Shown: positions 34,081-41,986, counted from the first letter of the stretch. The stretch: DNA of 50,495 nt from Ignavibacteriota bacterium (GCA_003170475.1 PMZI01000035.1:1-50495); one strand, 5' to 3'. Program-made: numbers and translations. The notes: a model not told the origin generated them from the letters alone.

Positions 34081-34218
34081 GGGTGCTCTTTAGTATGTAA
34101 TGATGAACCAAGAAGTAATGAAAACCGCAGACCTCACGAGGTGCTCCCCACCGAAAGCGGCGGTGCAATTGTATAAAGAAAGTGGGAAAAAATCAAGAAT
34201 TCAGGGAAAAGAGTTGAC

Positions 34219-35289
34219 TCAGAAAAGTTCTGGCTGGAGGGCGCACGTCCTGCGAAATTGGCCGGTAGACAGAGAGAGCACGGTTTTACTGAGGAGGAAA
34301 CGCCTGCAACTGGATTGAAACAGTTGCTCTATTGTATCGGCGATCTGACCTTCTCCGTTGAGCCGGACGCCAAAATCAGAACAGGTAAGATCGCCATTGC
34401 GGACATCGCGGATGCGGTTGAGAATGGTGGATGCTCGATCCGGCAACTCCCGTCGAAGCCAGTCAAGGAAGAGATCTTGTACGGCATACGGAAGACGGAC
34501 CATGGTGTAGGCAGCGGTGCGTGCACCACGATCCGAGCTCTCCTCAAGGATGGATGGAATCTCGACATCGTTCAGTCCGGGAATGATCGGGCATGCGTTG
34601 ACCCCTACGGGAATACCCTGTTCAGACAGAACGCGGATTGTTTCCAGACGCTTCGCGGGAATGGATGTTCGAGGTTCCATTCTTCTGATGAGGTCATGAT
34701 TCAGCGATGTGATGCTGATCGTTACGACCACGAGGTTCAACGCGGCGAGTTCTTTCAGAATGTCGACATCACGTTGGATGAGTGCGTTCTTCGTAACGAT
34801 GGAGACCGGATTGCGGTGTTGCAGAAAGACCTCGAGACACTGACGCGTGATCTGCAGTTTTTTCTCAATCGGTTGGTAACAATCCGTGTCGCCCGAAAGC
34901 ATGACGGTCTGCGGCAGCCACGACTGTCGATTGAATTGCTCATCGAGGAGTTTGGCCGCATCGGGCTTTACCATGATCTTTGTCTCGAAATCAAGTCCGG
35001 AGGAAAACCCGAGATACTCGTGCGTTGGGCGCGCGTAGCAGTAGATGCAACCGTGCTCGCATCCACGGTACGGATTTATGCTATACGTGAAGCCGAGGTC
35101 CGGACTGTCGTTCTTCGCGAGGATCGAACGGGTGTGGTCGATGTAGAATTTCGTCAGTATGCTTCGCCCTTCTTCAGGGTCTTCGAAGTACTCCGCAAGA
35201 TCCGTCGGAGCCTTCTCCGTCGCAAGCGTTTCGAACCTGTTCTTCGGATTGAATGATGCGCCACGACCTTTTGCAATCTTGCCGGTCAT
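34219..35289 (-). CDS. PA0069-type radical SAM protein
   Basis: A 356-residue radical SAM protein with the cluster motif C77-x3-C81-x2-C84 (RGCEHGCIYCYARPTHEY), typical of the PA0069/Rv2578c group (SplB-like). Later conserved segments are LSGDTDCYQPIEKKLQITRQCLEV and PIIPGLND. SplB itself repairs spore photoproduct in DNA; the PA0069 group is uncharacterised. The ATG overlaps the stop of the DNA polymerase gene by four bases (ATGA), so the two are coupled in translation. Participation in DNA repair is inferred from this and the surrounding genes. Confidence 0.9.
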   Translation of the reverse strand: MTGKIAKGRGASFNPKNRFETLATEKAPTDLAEYFEDPEEGRSILTKFYIDHTRSILAKNDSPDLGFTYSINPYRGCEHGCIYCYARPTHEYLGFSSGLDFETKIMVKPDAAKLLDEQFNRQSWLPQTVMLSGDTDCYQPIEKKLQITRQCLEVFLQHRNPVSIVTKNALIQRDVDILKELAALNLVVVTISITSLNHDLIRRMEPRTSIPAKRLETIRVLSEQGIPVGVNACPIIPGLNDVEIPSILEESSDRGARTAAYTMVRLPYAVQDLFLDWLRRELPDRASTILNRIRDVRNGDLTCSDFGVRLNGEGQIADTIEQLFQSSCRRFLLSKTVLSLSTGQFRRTCALQPELF

Positions 35290-37628
35290 TGTTCCTTCTC
35301 CTGCTCGGTGCGCATACGGAACAGTGGAATTTGTCTCGCCGATTCCAATGAGGCCGCGTGAAGCTGGCGTGTGCGCCGGCTCGCTTTCTTGGGCGCCGGT
35401 GGCATGAGGCCAAGTTCGTCTTTGAGCGACTGGACATCATAGCCGAACGGAAAGAGCAGTGTCTCGGCGGCTTTGAGCGTGAGCTCTGTGTACTGTTCGA
35501 TATCGTATCCGTCTTCAAACGCGTAGAGGGCAAACGGTTTGGCTTTTTCCGACCTCTTCTTTCCCGATTGATCGATGATGATGAACTCGATCGACTCGCC
35601 GGCCGCGAGCGGCACACCCATCTCCTGCACCAGCTTTGCCACAACAGCACTGATGCTGTTGTTGGTATACTCGTCTGCTTCTTTTGTAATGTGACGGCGC
35701 AGAACGAGATCCATCGGGTTTGCCTTCCCGCTCCGCAGCAATGCGACAGCGCCGCGCACAATCTCCAGCAGATCAGGGGCCAGTGCGCGCACTTCTTCAA
35801 CGTTGCGCGCCCCCGACATCCGGTTGAGCATCTCTGATTGCATGGTTTTGATAAACTTTGGCGTATCACGCCGGCGAGCTTCGATGCCGCGGATCTTGAT
35901 GTCACCGTGCTGGTACCACCCGACATATCGGTTCGCCGTGGTGATCTCAGGATCCATTTTTGAGGCCGGGAACAAAATCCAGTTGTAAATCCCTTCCAGC
36001 GAGATGTCAATACCCACCCGTCGCGAAATGTCCCGTGCGAGAGCTTCGTAATCGCTTTCGGTCGCCCCTTCTTTCTTCAGCCACACGCAGTCGATAATCG
36101 CATGAAGCAGGTGAAACCCGTGCTCTTCCGCAATTTCCTTTGCCATGAGGATGGCATCACGGGAGAACGCGTTGACCGATTCGTGCGCCTCGATCTTGCC
36201 GAATCGGGCGTTTTTGTACCCGAGATATCCAAAGCAGCTCACGAGCATCCACTTCAGCGCATTCTGGCGGCGGTCGTACTTGCGAAATAGAATTTCGTCT
36301 TTTCCCTTATACTTTTTTTTCATCGCTTTGTAGTACGCCCGCTTCTTCACAACGTCCCGCAGCGTTGCCGGCACAATACCTTCGCGCTTCTCGCAGATCG
36401 AGTATCCGAGCTCGGGAACGCTCTGGTTGGTGCAGCACCGACAGTTCACCGTTTCGGGTGAGACATTATGTGTCACCATGATGGTCGGGTACATCGACAC
36501 GAAATCGAGCTCGGCAATTTCTTCGTGATATCCCAAGGGCGGATTGAAGATGAGACCCCCGCGATCGGCAAGCAGGAGTGTCGCAGCCGATTTGAAATCT
36601 TCCGGTTCACGCTTCTTGGACGGGATCAGAATACCCTTCTGGTATGCCCACGACAACTGAAGCGATGACATGGATGTGCCGATGCTCGCACGCCCCTGAC
36701 GCTGTCCGCACATTTGCGTGAGGCGCGCCATTTCAAAGAGACCGTCGAGATCCGCTTCTGCCACTGTCATGGAGTTGGCGGCATCGATGTGCCACCGGCC
36801 GGCGAGTTCAAACGCTCCGTCTTTATGAACGATCTTGCCGTACTGGAAGAAGCTCGATGCCTTGGTTGTCACATAGTTTGCCTGCTCATCGCGGTTCAGG
36901 AGAAGCGGAACTTTGTACCGCTGCGACATTGCCGTCAGTTTGGGCATCAGGACCGCGTCGCCGTAATCCGTCAGAATGATGTCCGGGTCACAGCGATGCA
37001 GGTGCCAGTTGAGCGCTTCCAGGACTTCCTCCGGAGTCTCCTGCTCGAGAGAATACGTGCGGTCATCATACGTTACTTCGAGCTGAAGATGCTTCTGATA
37101 TTTCGGCGGCACGAAATCGTTCGCATTTCTCAGCAACAGGATAGAAAACGGGGGGAGCTGGTACTCTGTTGCTTCGCGGGAATCGTTCAGCGCCCAACCG
37201 ACCAGGGCACCTTGATCGTCGAGCTCATACTCGCCAAACGCGAGTGGAAAGAGTTTTGTATGGTAGAGAAAGAGTTGTGCGGGAAGGATGTCTGAGTTGA
37301 AGAACGCAAAGTGCGGGAAGTACCGCTCGTAGTACCAGACCACATCCCGGAACCGCATGGGATCGTGGACGTGTACTTCGAGGACGTCCAGCGGATCACC
37401 CGAATAGATTTCCGTCTTTACTGTCCGTGTGATTGTCACGGGAACAGGGCATTGAGCGGCAAGATTGTCCGCACGCCGGGCATCAGACAAACTCAAATGC
37501 AAAAAAAACGATGGCGTAAATTTGTAAAAGCTGCGGCGCCTGTCGCCATTCTGATCGATCAGCCAGAGCGTGATGCCCTGAGGAGAGGGGTAACAGTCGA
37601 ACAACCAGCCGGTGAGCGTGTGAGCCAT
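35286..37628 (-). CDS. Divergent family B DNA polymerase
   Basis: A 780-residue protein, close to E. coli Pol II in length. Motif A is LDFVSMYPTIM (Asp375). Motif B is RQNALKWMLVSCFGYLGY, with Val-Ser-Cys-Phe-Gly where N-S-x-Y-G is usual. Motif C is HAIIDCVW (Asp513), so the usual D-T-D-S is I-I-D-C. The two catalytic Asp positions (motif A and second Asp of motif C) are kept; the first motif-C Asp is Ile. The exonuclease half has no clear DIE, NxxxFD or YxxxD motifs. Cys396, 398, 399 and 412 form a possible metal cluster in the palm. It resembles PolB2-like enzymes and may be an error-prone or repair polymerase. AAGGA precedes the ATG. Confidence 0.9.
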   Translation of the reverse strand: MAHTLTGWLFDCYPSPQGITLWLIDQNGDRRRSFYKFTPSFFLHLSLSDARRADNLAAQCPVPVTITRTVKTEIYSGDPLDVLEVHVHDPMRFRDVVWYYERYFPHFAFFNSDILPAQLFLYHTKLFPLAFGEYELDDQGALVGWALNDSREATEYQLPPFSILLLRNANDFVPPKYQKHLQLEVTYDDRTYSLEQETPEEVLEALNWHLHRCDPDIILTDYGDAVLMPKLTAMSQRYKVPLLLNRDEQANYVTTKASSFFQYGKIVHKDGAFELAGRWHIDAANSMTVAEADLDGLFEMARLTQMCGQRQGRASIGTSMSSLQLSWAYQKGILIPSKKREPEDFKSAATLLLADRGGLIFNPPLGYHEEIAELDFVSMYPTIMVTHNVSPETVNCRCCTNQSVPELGYSICEKREGIVPATLRDVVKKRAYYKAMKKKYKGKDEILFRKYDRRQNALKWMLVSCFGYLGYKNARFGKIEAHESVNAFSRDAILMAKEIAEEHGFHLLHAIIDCVWLKKEGATESDYEALARDISRRVGIDISLEGIYNWILFPASKMDPEITTANRYVGWYQHGDIKIRGIEARRRDTPKFIKTMQSEMLNRMSGARNVEEVRALAPDLLEIVRGAVALLRSGKANPMDLVLRRHITKEADEYTNNSISAVVAKLVQEMGVPLAAGESIEFIIIDQSGKKRSEKAKPFALYAFEDGYDIEQYTELTLKAAETLLFPFGYDVQSLKDELGLMPPAPKKASRRTRQLHAASLESARQIPLFRMRTEQEKEQ

Positions 37629-37687
37629 GACTCTGGTCCTTGCGAGAAACTGTTTTGCTGCACCATCCCATACATCGAAAGGCTTAC

Positions 37688-37787
37688 TGTCATTTCGATC
37701 CCGATGTTTCTCAATCGGGAGAGAAATCCAATTCCAATTTTCAGGATTTCTCAGTCTCCCGACAAGTCGGGATCCTTCGAAATGACA
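37688..37787 (+). repeat. 100-bp imperfect palindromic intergenic repeat
   Basis: The left arm (37688-37729) starts TGTCATTTCGATCCCGA and ends GAGAAATCC. The right arm (37744-37787) starts GGATTTCTCAGTCTCCCGA and ends TTCGAAATGACA, with a 14-base loop. The arms pair over about 42 bases with a few mismatches. Similar TGTCATTTCGA...GAGAAATC palindromes are, to my knowledge, widespread REP/MITE-like repeats in Bacteroidota genomes. It separates the polymerase from the upstream small gene. Confidence 0.8.
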
Positions 37788-37808
37788 TCTAAGGATTTCG
37801 GGACGACC

Positions 37809-38078
37809 TCATGGTAGATGCAGCCGCTCTTCCAGTCGGACGATCCTATCCTGCATTTGCTTGATCAACTTCCGTTGCTCGACTGCAATGGACACCATGA
37901 TGCTTTCAAACGGAATGGTTCGCATCGCATAAAAGTTTTCCGCAAGGTGAAGCTTCGCAGCGCGGAACACATCGTCAAACACTTCCTGATCTTCTTTGCG
38001 AAGTCCCCGCCGGTATTTCGACCAGCTTGCCAGTTCGCTGTCGATGATGTTTGTGAATGTTGGGACCGTGCGCCCCAT
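37809..38078 (-). CDS. Small helical hypothetical protein, 89 aa
   Basis: A highly charged, helical 89-residue protein: RTVPTFTNIIDSELASWSKYRRGLRKEDQEVFDDVFRAA at the start, and a C-terminal coiled-coil-like KQMQDRIVRLEERLHL. AAAGGAG precedes ATG 38078. I do not recognise a family. Its position between the polymerase and the RecA-like gene suggests a polymerase accessory factor, but only context supports that. Confidence 0.65.
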   Translation of the reverse strand: MGRTVPTFTNIIDSELASWSKYRRGLRKEDQEVFDDVFRAAKLHLAENFYAMRTIPFESIMVSIAVEQRKLIKQMQDRIVRLEERLHLP

Positions 38079-38123
38079 GAGCGATCACTCCTTTCCACCG
38101 CATACCACTGAATGTCCGCGTGA

Positions 38124-38501
38124 TTACTGCTCGTCTTCAGCAAACGTCAGGAGAAAACCATTGTTGTCTTTGATCGAGAATTCGGTCGCTCCATAGAACG
38201 TTTTCTCGAGACCCTGAAGAACGGTGATCTTGTCTTTTACACTGTCAAACAACGATCTGATGTTTTTGAGTTTGATGTACAGCAAGAGTGAGCCGCCGCC
38301 TGTTCTGCTCACGTCGGGCAGGGTGTCGCCCAGACTGGCAAACGTTTGGAACATAAAAGAAACGCTGCCGCAGGTCATCATCACCCACACGAAGTCCCCG
38401 GTCTCGGGAACCGTCATCACGAGGTTGAAGCCGAGCGTTTTATAGAATTCAATAGTTTCGTTGATGTCTTTGACGAACAGGTTTGGCGACAGACTTTCCA
38501 T
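38124..38501 (-). CDS. VOC/glyoxalase-bleomycin resistance family protein
   Basis: A 125-residue single VOC domain: SPNLFVKDINETIEFYKTLGFNLVM, GGGSLLLYIKLKNIRSLFDSV and FSIKDNNGFLLTFAEDE (C-terminal Glu ligand). The first metal position is Asn where His is common. ATG 38501 is chosen because GGAGG lies eight bases upstream; the longer frame to 38579 is unlikely. It overlaps the 3' end of the RecA-like gene by 53 bases. Substrate unknown; it may be a passenger in the repair locus. Confidence 0.8.
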   Translation of the reverse strand: MESLSPNLFVKDINETIEFYKTLGFNLVMTVPETGDFVWVMMTCGSVSFMFQTFASLGDTLPDVSRTGGGSLLLYIKLKNIRSLFDSVKDKITVLQGLEKTFYGATEFSIKDNNGFLLTFAEDEQ

Positions 38502-39225
38502 CGGAGTTTCCTCCATTCGGTAATGGTGTGAGAGAGGATTTGACAGTATGTTGAAGAGTGTGCTGTTGGGATATTCCACCCGGTTCCAGTATCAACGACG
38601 GCTTGTTCTTCTGATCCGCCGTCAACCGGTAGATGGTATCCATCCCGGTCTTGAGTGTCGTAAACAATTGATTGCGCTCCTTCGGCAGGACATTCCATTC
38701 CGTGCACACCAGCAACACGGAGGCGCCTCTCCGTTTGAGCTCCTGCAGTGTCCCGAGCAGCCGCTGGAGGATCTGTTGCACTTCGCGGAAGGAAGCTTGT
38801 TCGTCGTAGAACGTATCCAGCAAACCGAAAATCATGGCAACGTTCGAGCCGATGGATTCAAGAAACAACGGCAGGCGGTTGCCGACGGCTTGTTCCATCT
38901 GATAACAGGTGAAACCGCGGGAGATGTAAATCCGGTGGAGAAATTCATCCGGATCGATGTGCCGTTCCCGGGCAAAGCGCGACAGAAGATGCACGTTGAA
39001 CCGGTTGCAGCCATCCACCACCGCGACGGATGTTCCCTGCGTCATTGCGTACGCTGCCATCCGAAGTGAAAGCTGATACACAAGATGATCGCCATACAAA
39101 AGACACACCTTCCCCGGCGGGGCAACAAACGACTGCACCAGGGACTGCGAGGAAACCTCCCGAACAACTGCAGATGCGCGCACCGGCGTCATTGGATTCT
39201 CGGAACTGAATTTCATATTTTTCAA
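38449..39225 (-). CDS. RecA/Rad51-superfamily-like protein without canonical P-loop
   Basis: A 258-residue protein. The fold pattern of the RecA core is visible: VCLLYGDHLVYQLSLRMAAYA at the Walker A position (residues 40-60), a loop RIYISRGFTCYQMEQAV (98-114) similar to RadA/ImuA-like proteins, a Walker B-like VAMIFGLLDTFYDE (129-142) and GASVLLVCTEWN (167-178). The GxxxxGK[TS] motif is missing, so ATP binding is doubtful. The last 40 residues are polar, overlapping the VOC gene in another frame. The start (ATG 39225 or 39216) has only a weak ribosome site. By analogy with ImuA it may be a polymerase helper. Confidence 0.65.
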   Translation of the reverse strand: MKNMKFSSENPMTPVRASAVVREVSSQSLVQSFVAPPGKVCLLYGDHLVYQLSLRMAAYAMTQGTSVAVVDGCNRFNVHLLSRFARERHIDPDEFLHRIYISRGFTCYQMEQAVGNRLPLFLESIGSNVAMIFGLLDTFYDEQASFREVQQILQRLLGTLQELKRRGASVLLVCTEWNVLPKERNQLFTTLKTGMDTIYRLTADQKNKPSLILEPGGISQQHTLQHTVKSSLTPLPNGGNSDGKSVAKPVRQRHQRNY

Positions 39226-39251
39226 CCATCACGTTTTCTGGAGGTTTTTGT

Positions 39252-39974
39252 ATGTGCGGTCGTTACGCTCTCATCGATGGGAAGAAGGTTCTCGTCTCCT
39301 TCACTGCGCTGAACAAAACGAAACCCACAGAGCAGGCGTTCCGGGAACTCCCCCGGTACAACGCTGCGCCCATGCAGCGACTCCCTGTTTTCGCCGTCCG
39401 GCATGACGAACTCATCGTCGAACCCATGCAATGGTGGCTGATTCCGCACTGGTCGAAAGACGGAAAGCCGGGATTCTCTTCCTTTAACGCCAAAGCGGAG
39501 ACGCTGGATCAAAGCAAACTGTTCTCGCCGTACTTCAAAGGCAGCCGCTGTCTTATTCCTGCTGACGCGTTCTACGAATGGCAGCGGGCAACAGTGACAC
39601 AAGAGGTTCGCGGTGGACAAAAAAAGGTTGAAGAGAAACATCCCATGTGCGTTCGGATGAACGACGACGCCCCGTTTTTGTTCGCCGGACTGTTCTCAAT
39701 CTGGAAAGATGCGGAGGGGAACGAACACCCCACCTTCACCATCATTACCACCGAACCCAACGAGTTGATGGCCCCCATCCATCGCCGCATGCCCGTCGTG
39801 TTGCCCGAACAGCACATCGAGCAATGGCTCGACCGGTCGTATAAAGACACCGACTCTTTGAAAAAACTCCTCGTCCCCTATCCCGCTAAGAAAATGAAAG
39901 CCTACCGCGTCTCTTCTCTCGTCAGCAATCCCCGCAACAACGCGGCAGAATGCATGCAGCCAGTGGAAAGCTAG
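39252..39974 (+). CDS. SRAP (YedK/HMCES) abasic-site processing protein
   Basis: A 240-residue SRAP-domain protein. Catalytic Cys2 starts MCGRYAL (initiator Met is removed in the family). Asn79 (SSFNAKAE), Glu109 (ADAFYEWQ) and His176 (APIHRRMP) are the conserved active-site residues. HMCES/YedK proteins form a stable thiazolidine crosslink with abasic sites in single-stranded DNA and protect them. TGGAGG lies before ATG 39252. It is divergent from the RecA-like gene with only 26 bases between starts. It supports a DNA-damage role for the locus. Confidence 0.95.
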   Translation: MCGRYALIDGKKVLVSFTALNKTKPTEQAFRELPRYNAAPMQRLPVFAVRHDELIVEPMQWWLIPHWSKDGKPGFSSFNAKAETLDQSKLFSPYFKGSRCLIPADAFYEWQRATVTQEVRGGQKKVEEKHPMCVRMNDDAPFLFAGLFSIWKDAEGNEHPTFTIITTEPNELMAPIHRRMPVVLPEQHIEQWLDRSYKDTDSLKKLLVPYPAKKMKAYRVSSLVSNPRNNAAECMQPVES

Positions 39975-40009
39975 CAACGCCTTACTTACTCAGATCACAT
40001 GCACAAACT

Positions 40010-40105
40010 CTAAATCCTAAATTCGAAATCTCAAAGAAATCCTAAACATGAAAATCGAAAATCAAAACGAGAACTTCAATTTGAGATTTGAAGTTTAGAA
40101 TTTCG
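40010..40105 (+). repeat. AT-rich imperfect inverted repeat
   Basis: CCTAAATTCGAAATCTCAA at the left pairs with TTGAGATTTGAAGTTTAG at the right, with about 46 bases between. It lies between the converging SRAP and DUF72 genes, so it may act as a two-way terminator or be a dispersed repeat. Confidence 0.6.
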
Positions 40106-40114
40106 TATTTGCTC

Positions 40115-41044
40115 TTACGCCACCTCCGCAAACAACGGATGCTGCACGTTCACCGATGCGCTGATCTGCTTCAGCGACGGAAATACCGCAACGAGATTTT
40201 CCGGAACAAGGACACGCTGCTTGTGACGCACCATGTGTCGAAGTTGAAATCCATTCACCAGTGAATTCGCCTGCGGATCGTTGTGGAAGACCACAAACGT
40301 CGTGCTGGACCGCTGCTGCATCTGCTCGATGAGCGTGAGAAGATGCTCAAGTTCCCGATCTTTATAGAGATAGTGATACCGGTCGCTGACAAGATAGTTT
40401 CCGCTGTGATGTTTTAAGAACGGCCGGTCCCACGTCATCACATTTCTTCCCATCATACGGAAGTATGCGGCTCCGTTCCACGACTGGCACGTCAGCGGCA
40501 TATGCTGTTTGATGCCCGGAAGGTCGACGTTCACCAGGTGCAGTTTGTTCTCCTGGAAAAAATTATACATCAGCGGACTGTTCCATGAGTTATGCCGGAC
40601 CTCAACAAACAGGCGATGCGGCTGGAATGCCTTCGCGAGTTGCATCAGATACATCCTGCGTTCGTTGATGTTCGTAAAGGAATAGGGGAACTGGATGAGC
40701 AGGCCGCCCATTTTCCCTGCTGCCGCCAGCGGTTCAAGAAGACCATGCACAGAGCGCACATCGCTGTAAGCTGCTGTGTAGGTGTGGGTAAAGCCCTGGA
40801 AGAGTTTCACCGTAAAGATAAAATCCTTGTTCCCCGAAACATCGTCCAGCCAACGACGCGCATGATCGGGACCCAACGATGTATTATAGAAGGTAGCGTT
40901 GACTTCAACGCTGTCGAAAAACTGGCTGTAATACTCCAGTTTCCGAAAGCCCTTCCTGGGCCGTGGCGGATAAAAGACATTGTTGAACGGCTCCAGGTCC
41001 CAACCCCCCATGCCAATAGAGACGCTACCGCGATTGACTCCCAT
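40115..41044 (-). CDS. DUF72 (YecE/UPF0759) family protein
   Basis: A 309-residue protein of the DUF72 family with TIM-barrel pattern: SIGMGGWDLEPFNNVFYPPRPRKGFRKLEYYSQFFDSVEVNATFY is the diagnostic start. LLIQFPYSFTNINERR and LFVEVRHNSWNS are further family blocks. Function is unknown; structures of relatives resemble endonuclease IV-type TIM barrels, which suggests nucleic-acid work but is not proof. ATG 41044 is chosen because AGGAGAAGGAGGTGGGCT lies upstream; the frame open to 41146 is not needed. The promoter at 41176-41204 controls it and carries a repressor-type palindrome. Confidence 0.9.
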   Translation of the reverse strand: MGVNRGSVSIGMGGWDLEPFNNVFYPPRPRKGFRKLEYYSQFFDSVEVNATFYNTSLGPDHARRWLDDVSGNKDFIFTVKLFQGFTHTYTAAYSDVRSVHGLLEPLAAAGKMGGLLIQFPYSFTNINERRMYLMQLAKAFQPHRLFVEVRHNSWNSPLMYNFFQENKLHLVNVDLPGIKQHMPLTCQSWNGAAYFRMMGRNVMTWDRPFLKHHSGNYLVSDRYHYLYKDRELEHLLTLIEQMQQRSSTTFVVFHNDPQANSLVNGFQLRHMVRHKQRVLVPENLVAVFPSLKQISASVNVQHPLFAEVA

Positions 41045-41175
41045 AGCCCACCTCCTTCTCCTAAGCCCGAGCCACCTCGAGCGCCCCTGCTTGAGGTTGG
41101 CACTCCCCGTGACGAGCATGTATTGGTTAATCCCTCTTGACAGCAACCGAAAAATTATCTATCTTTGCCTCACCC

Positions 41176-41226
41176 AGCATACGACATTTTTGTCGCCTTG
41201 TCAAGAGTAAAATTGACAAAAATGTC
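41176..41226 (-). promoter_or_regulatory. Sigma70-like promoter for the DUF72 gene with paired palindromic operators
   Basis: On the - strand TTGACA (41199-41204 reverse) is followed by exactly 17 bases and TATGCT (41176-41181 reverse). The spacer contains GACAAAAATGTC (41183-41194 reverse). The same 12-mer in inverted orientation is at 41215-41226; the two are 32 bp apart, about three helical turns. TTGTCAA/TTGACAA (41198-41204, 41213-41219) is also an inverted pair. It lies between DUF72 and the LexA-like repressor, which is the likely binding protein. Confidence 0.7.
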
Positions 41227-41335
41227 ATGTGCTGCAATCGGGCGCAAAGGTGCAACGCCCAATCACAAGTTAACCGATCAACCAATTAACAAATGAACCA
41301 GTAACGAACAGTGCCCTTGTTCCAAGGATAGAGCC

Positions 41336-41986
41336 ATGAAGCAATCCATTGCACAACGCATGCGGCAGGCGCGAACAAAGAAGGAAATGGATCAGGGTAA
41401 ACTTGCGGCAAAGCTGGATGTCGCGACGCGCACGGTCCAACGATGGGAAAAGGGCGAGCAGGTTCCCGACAGCAATTATCTCATGCGCATCGCGAAGGTC
41501 ACGGGCGTCACCCCCCATTGGCTGCTTACCGGTGAGGGTGATCTCTACACAAAGTCACCGGCGGAGTCCAAAGTCCTTCCTCTGCCGACGAGCCGCTATA
41601 AACGCGTTGAGCTTGTGTCTCTTCCCCTTCTCTCATCTGTTCCCGGAGGAGCACCAAGTCTCATGTTCCACCCCGATTACGTTGAGAAGTACATCACGGT
41701 CGACGATATCAAAGACGCCAACGCATTTGCGCTGGAAGTGAAGGGGAACAGCATGGCACCGCGCATCGAAGACGGTGACATCATTGTTGTCAGCCCAAAG
41801 CTGGAGGCGCGTACGGGTGATATTTGTGTCGTACGAGTGAATGAGGAAGATACCGTGAAGCGCGTGAAGGTCGAGGATCATTACCTGCATCTTATTCCGC
41901 TGAACCCCGAATACGAACCTATGATGGTGAAGAAGAAAGATGTGACGTTTCTGTGGCGGGTGGTGAAAGTGATCAAGAGCGTCTGA
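41336..41986 (+). CDS. HTH-S24 LexA/CI-like repressor
   Basis: A 216-residue protein. An XRE-type HTH fills residues 1-65 (GKLAAKLDVATRTVQRWEKG). An S24 peptidase domain follows with catalytic Ser139 (GNSMAP) and Lys175 (DTVKRVK). A candidate self-cleavage site VPGGAP lies at 102-107, with Pro-Gly in place of the usual Ala-Gly, so cleavage efficiency may differ. Such repressors are inactivated when RecA filaments form on damaged DNA. AAGGA precedes ATG 41336. It is divergent from DUF72 across the palindromic operator region and likely regulates both. It is not a canonical winged-helix LexA. Confidence 0.93.
   Translation: MKQSIAQRMRQARTKKEMDQGKLAAKLDVATRTVQRWEKGEQVPDSNYLMRIAKVTGVTPHWLLTGEGDLYTKSPAESKVLPLPTSRYKRVELVSLPLLSSVPGGAPSLMFHPDYVEKYITVDDIKDANAFALEVKGNSMAPRIEDGDIIVVSPKLEARTGDICVVRVNEEDTVKRVKVEDHYLHLIPLNPEYEPMMVKKKDVTFLWRVVKVIKSV

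Noticed and set aside
34170-34196. Sigma70 promoter for the ABC operon
   Set aside because: The -35-like and -10-like boxes are only 15 bases apart, which is short; it is mentioned in the ATPase entry but not listed as a feature.
35286-37628. Polymerase interpreted as catalytically dead
   Set aside because: The catalytic Asp of motif A and the second Asp of motif C are present, so loss of activity cannot be concluded.
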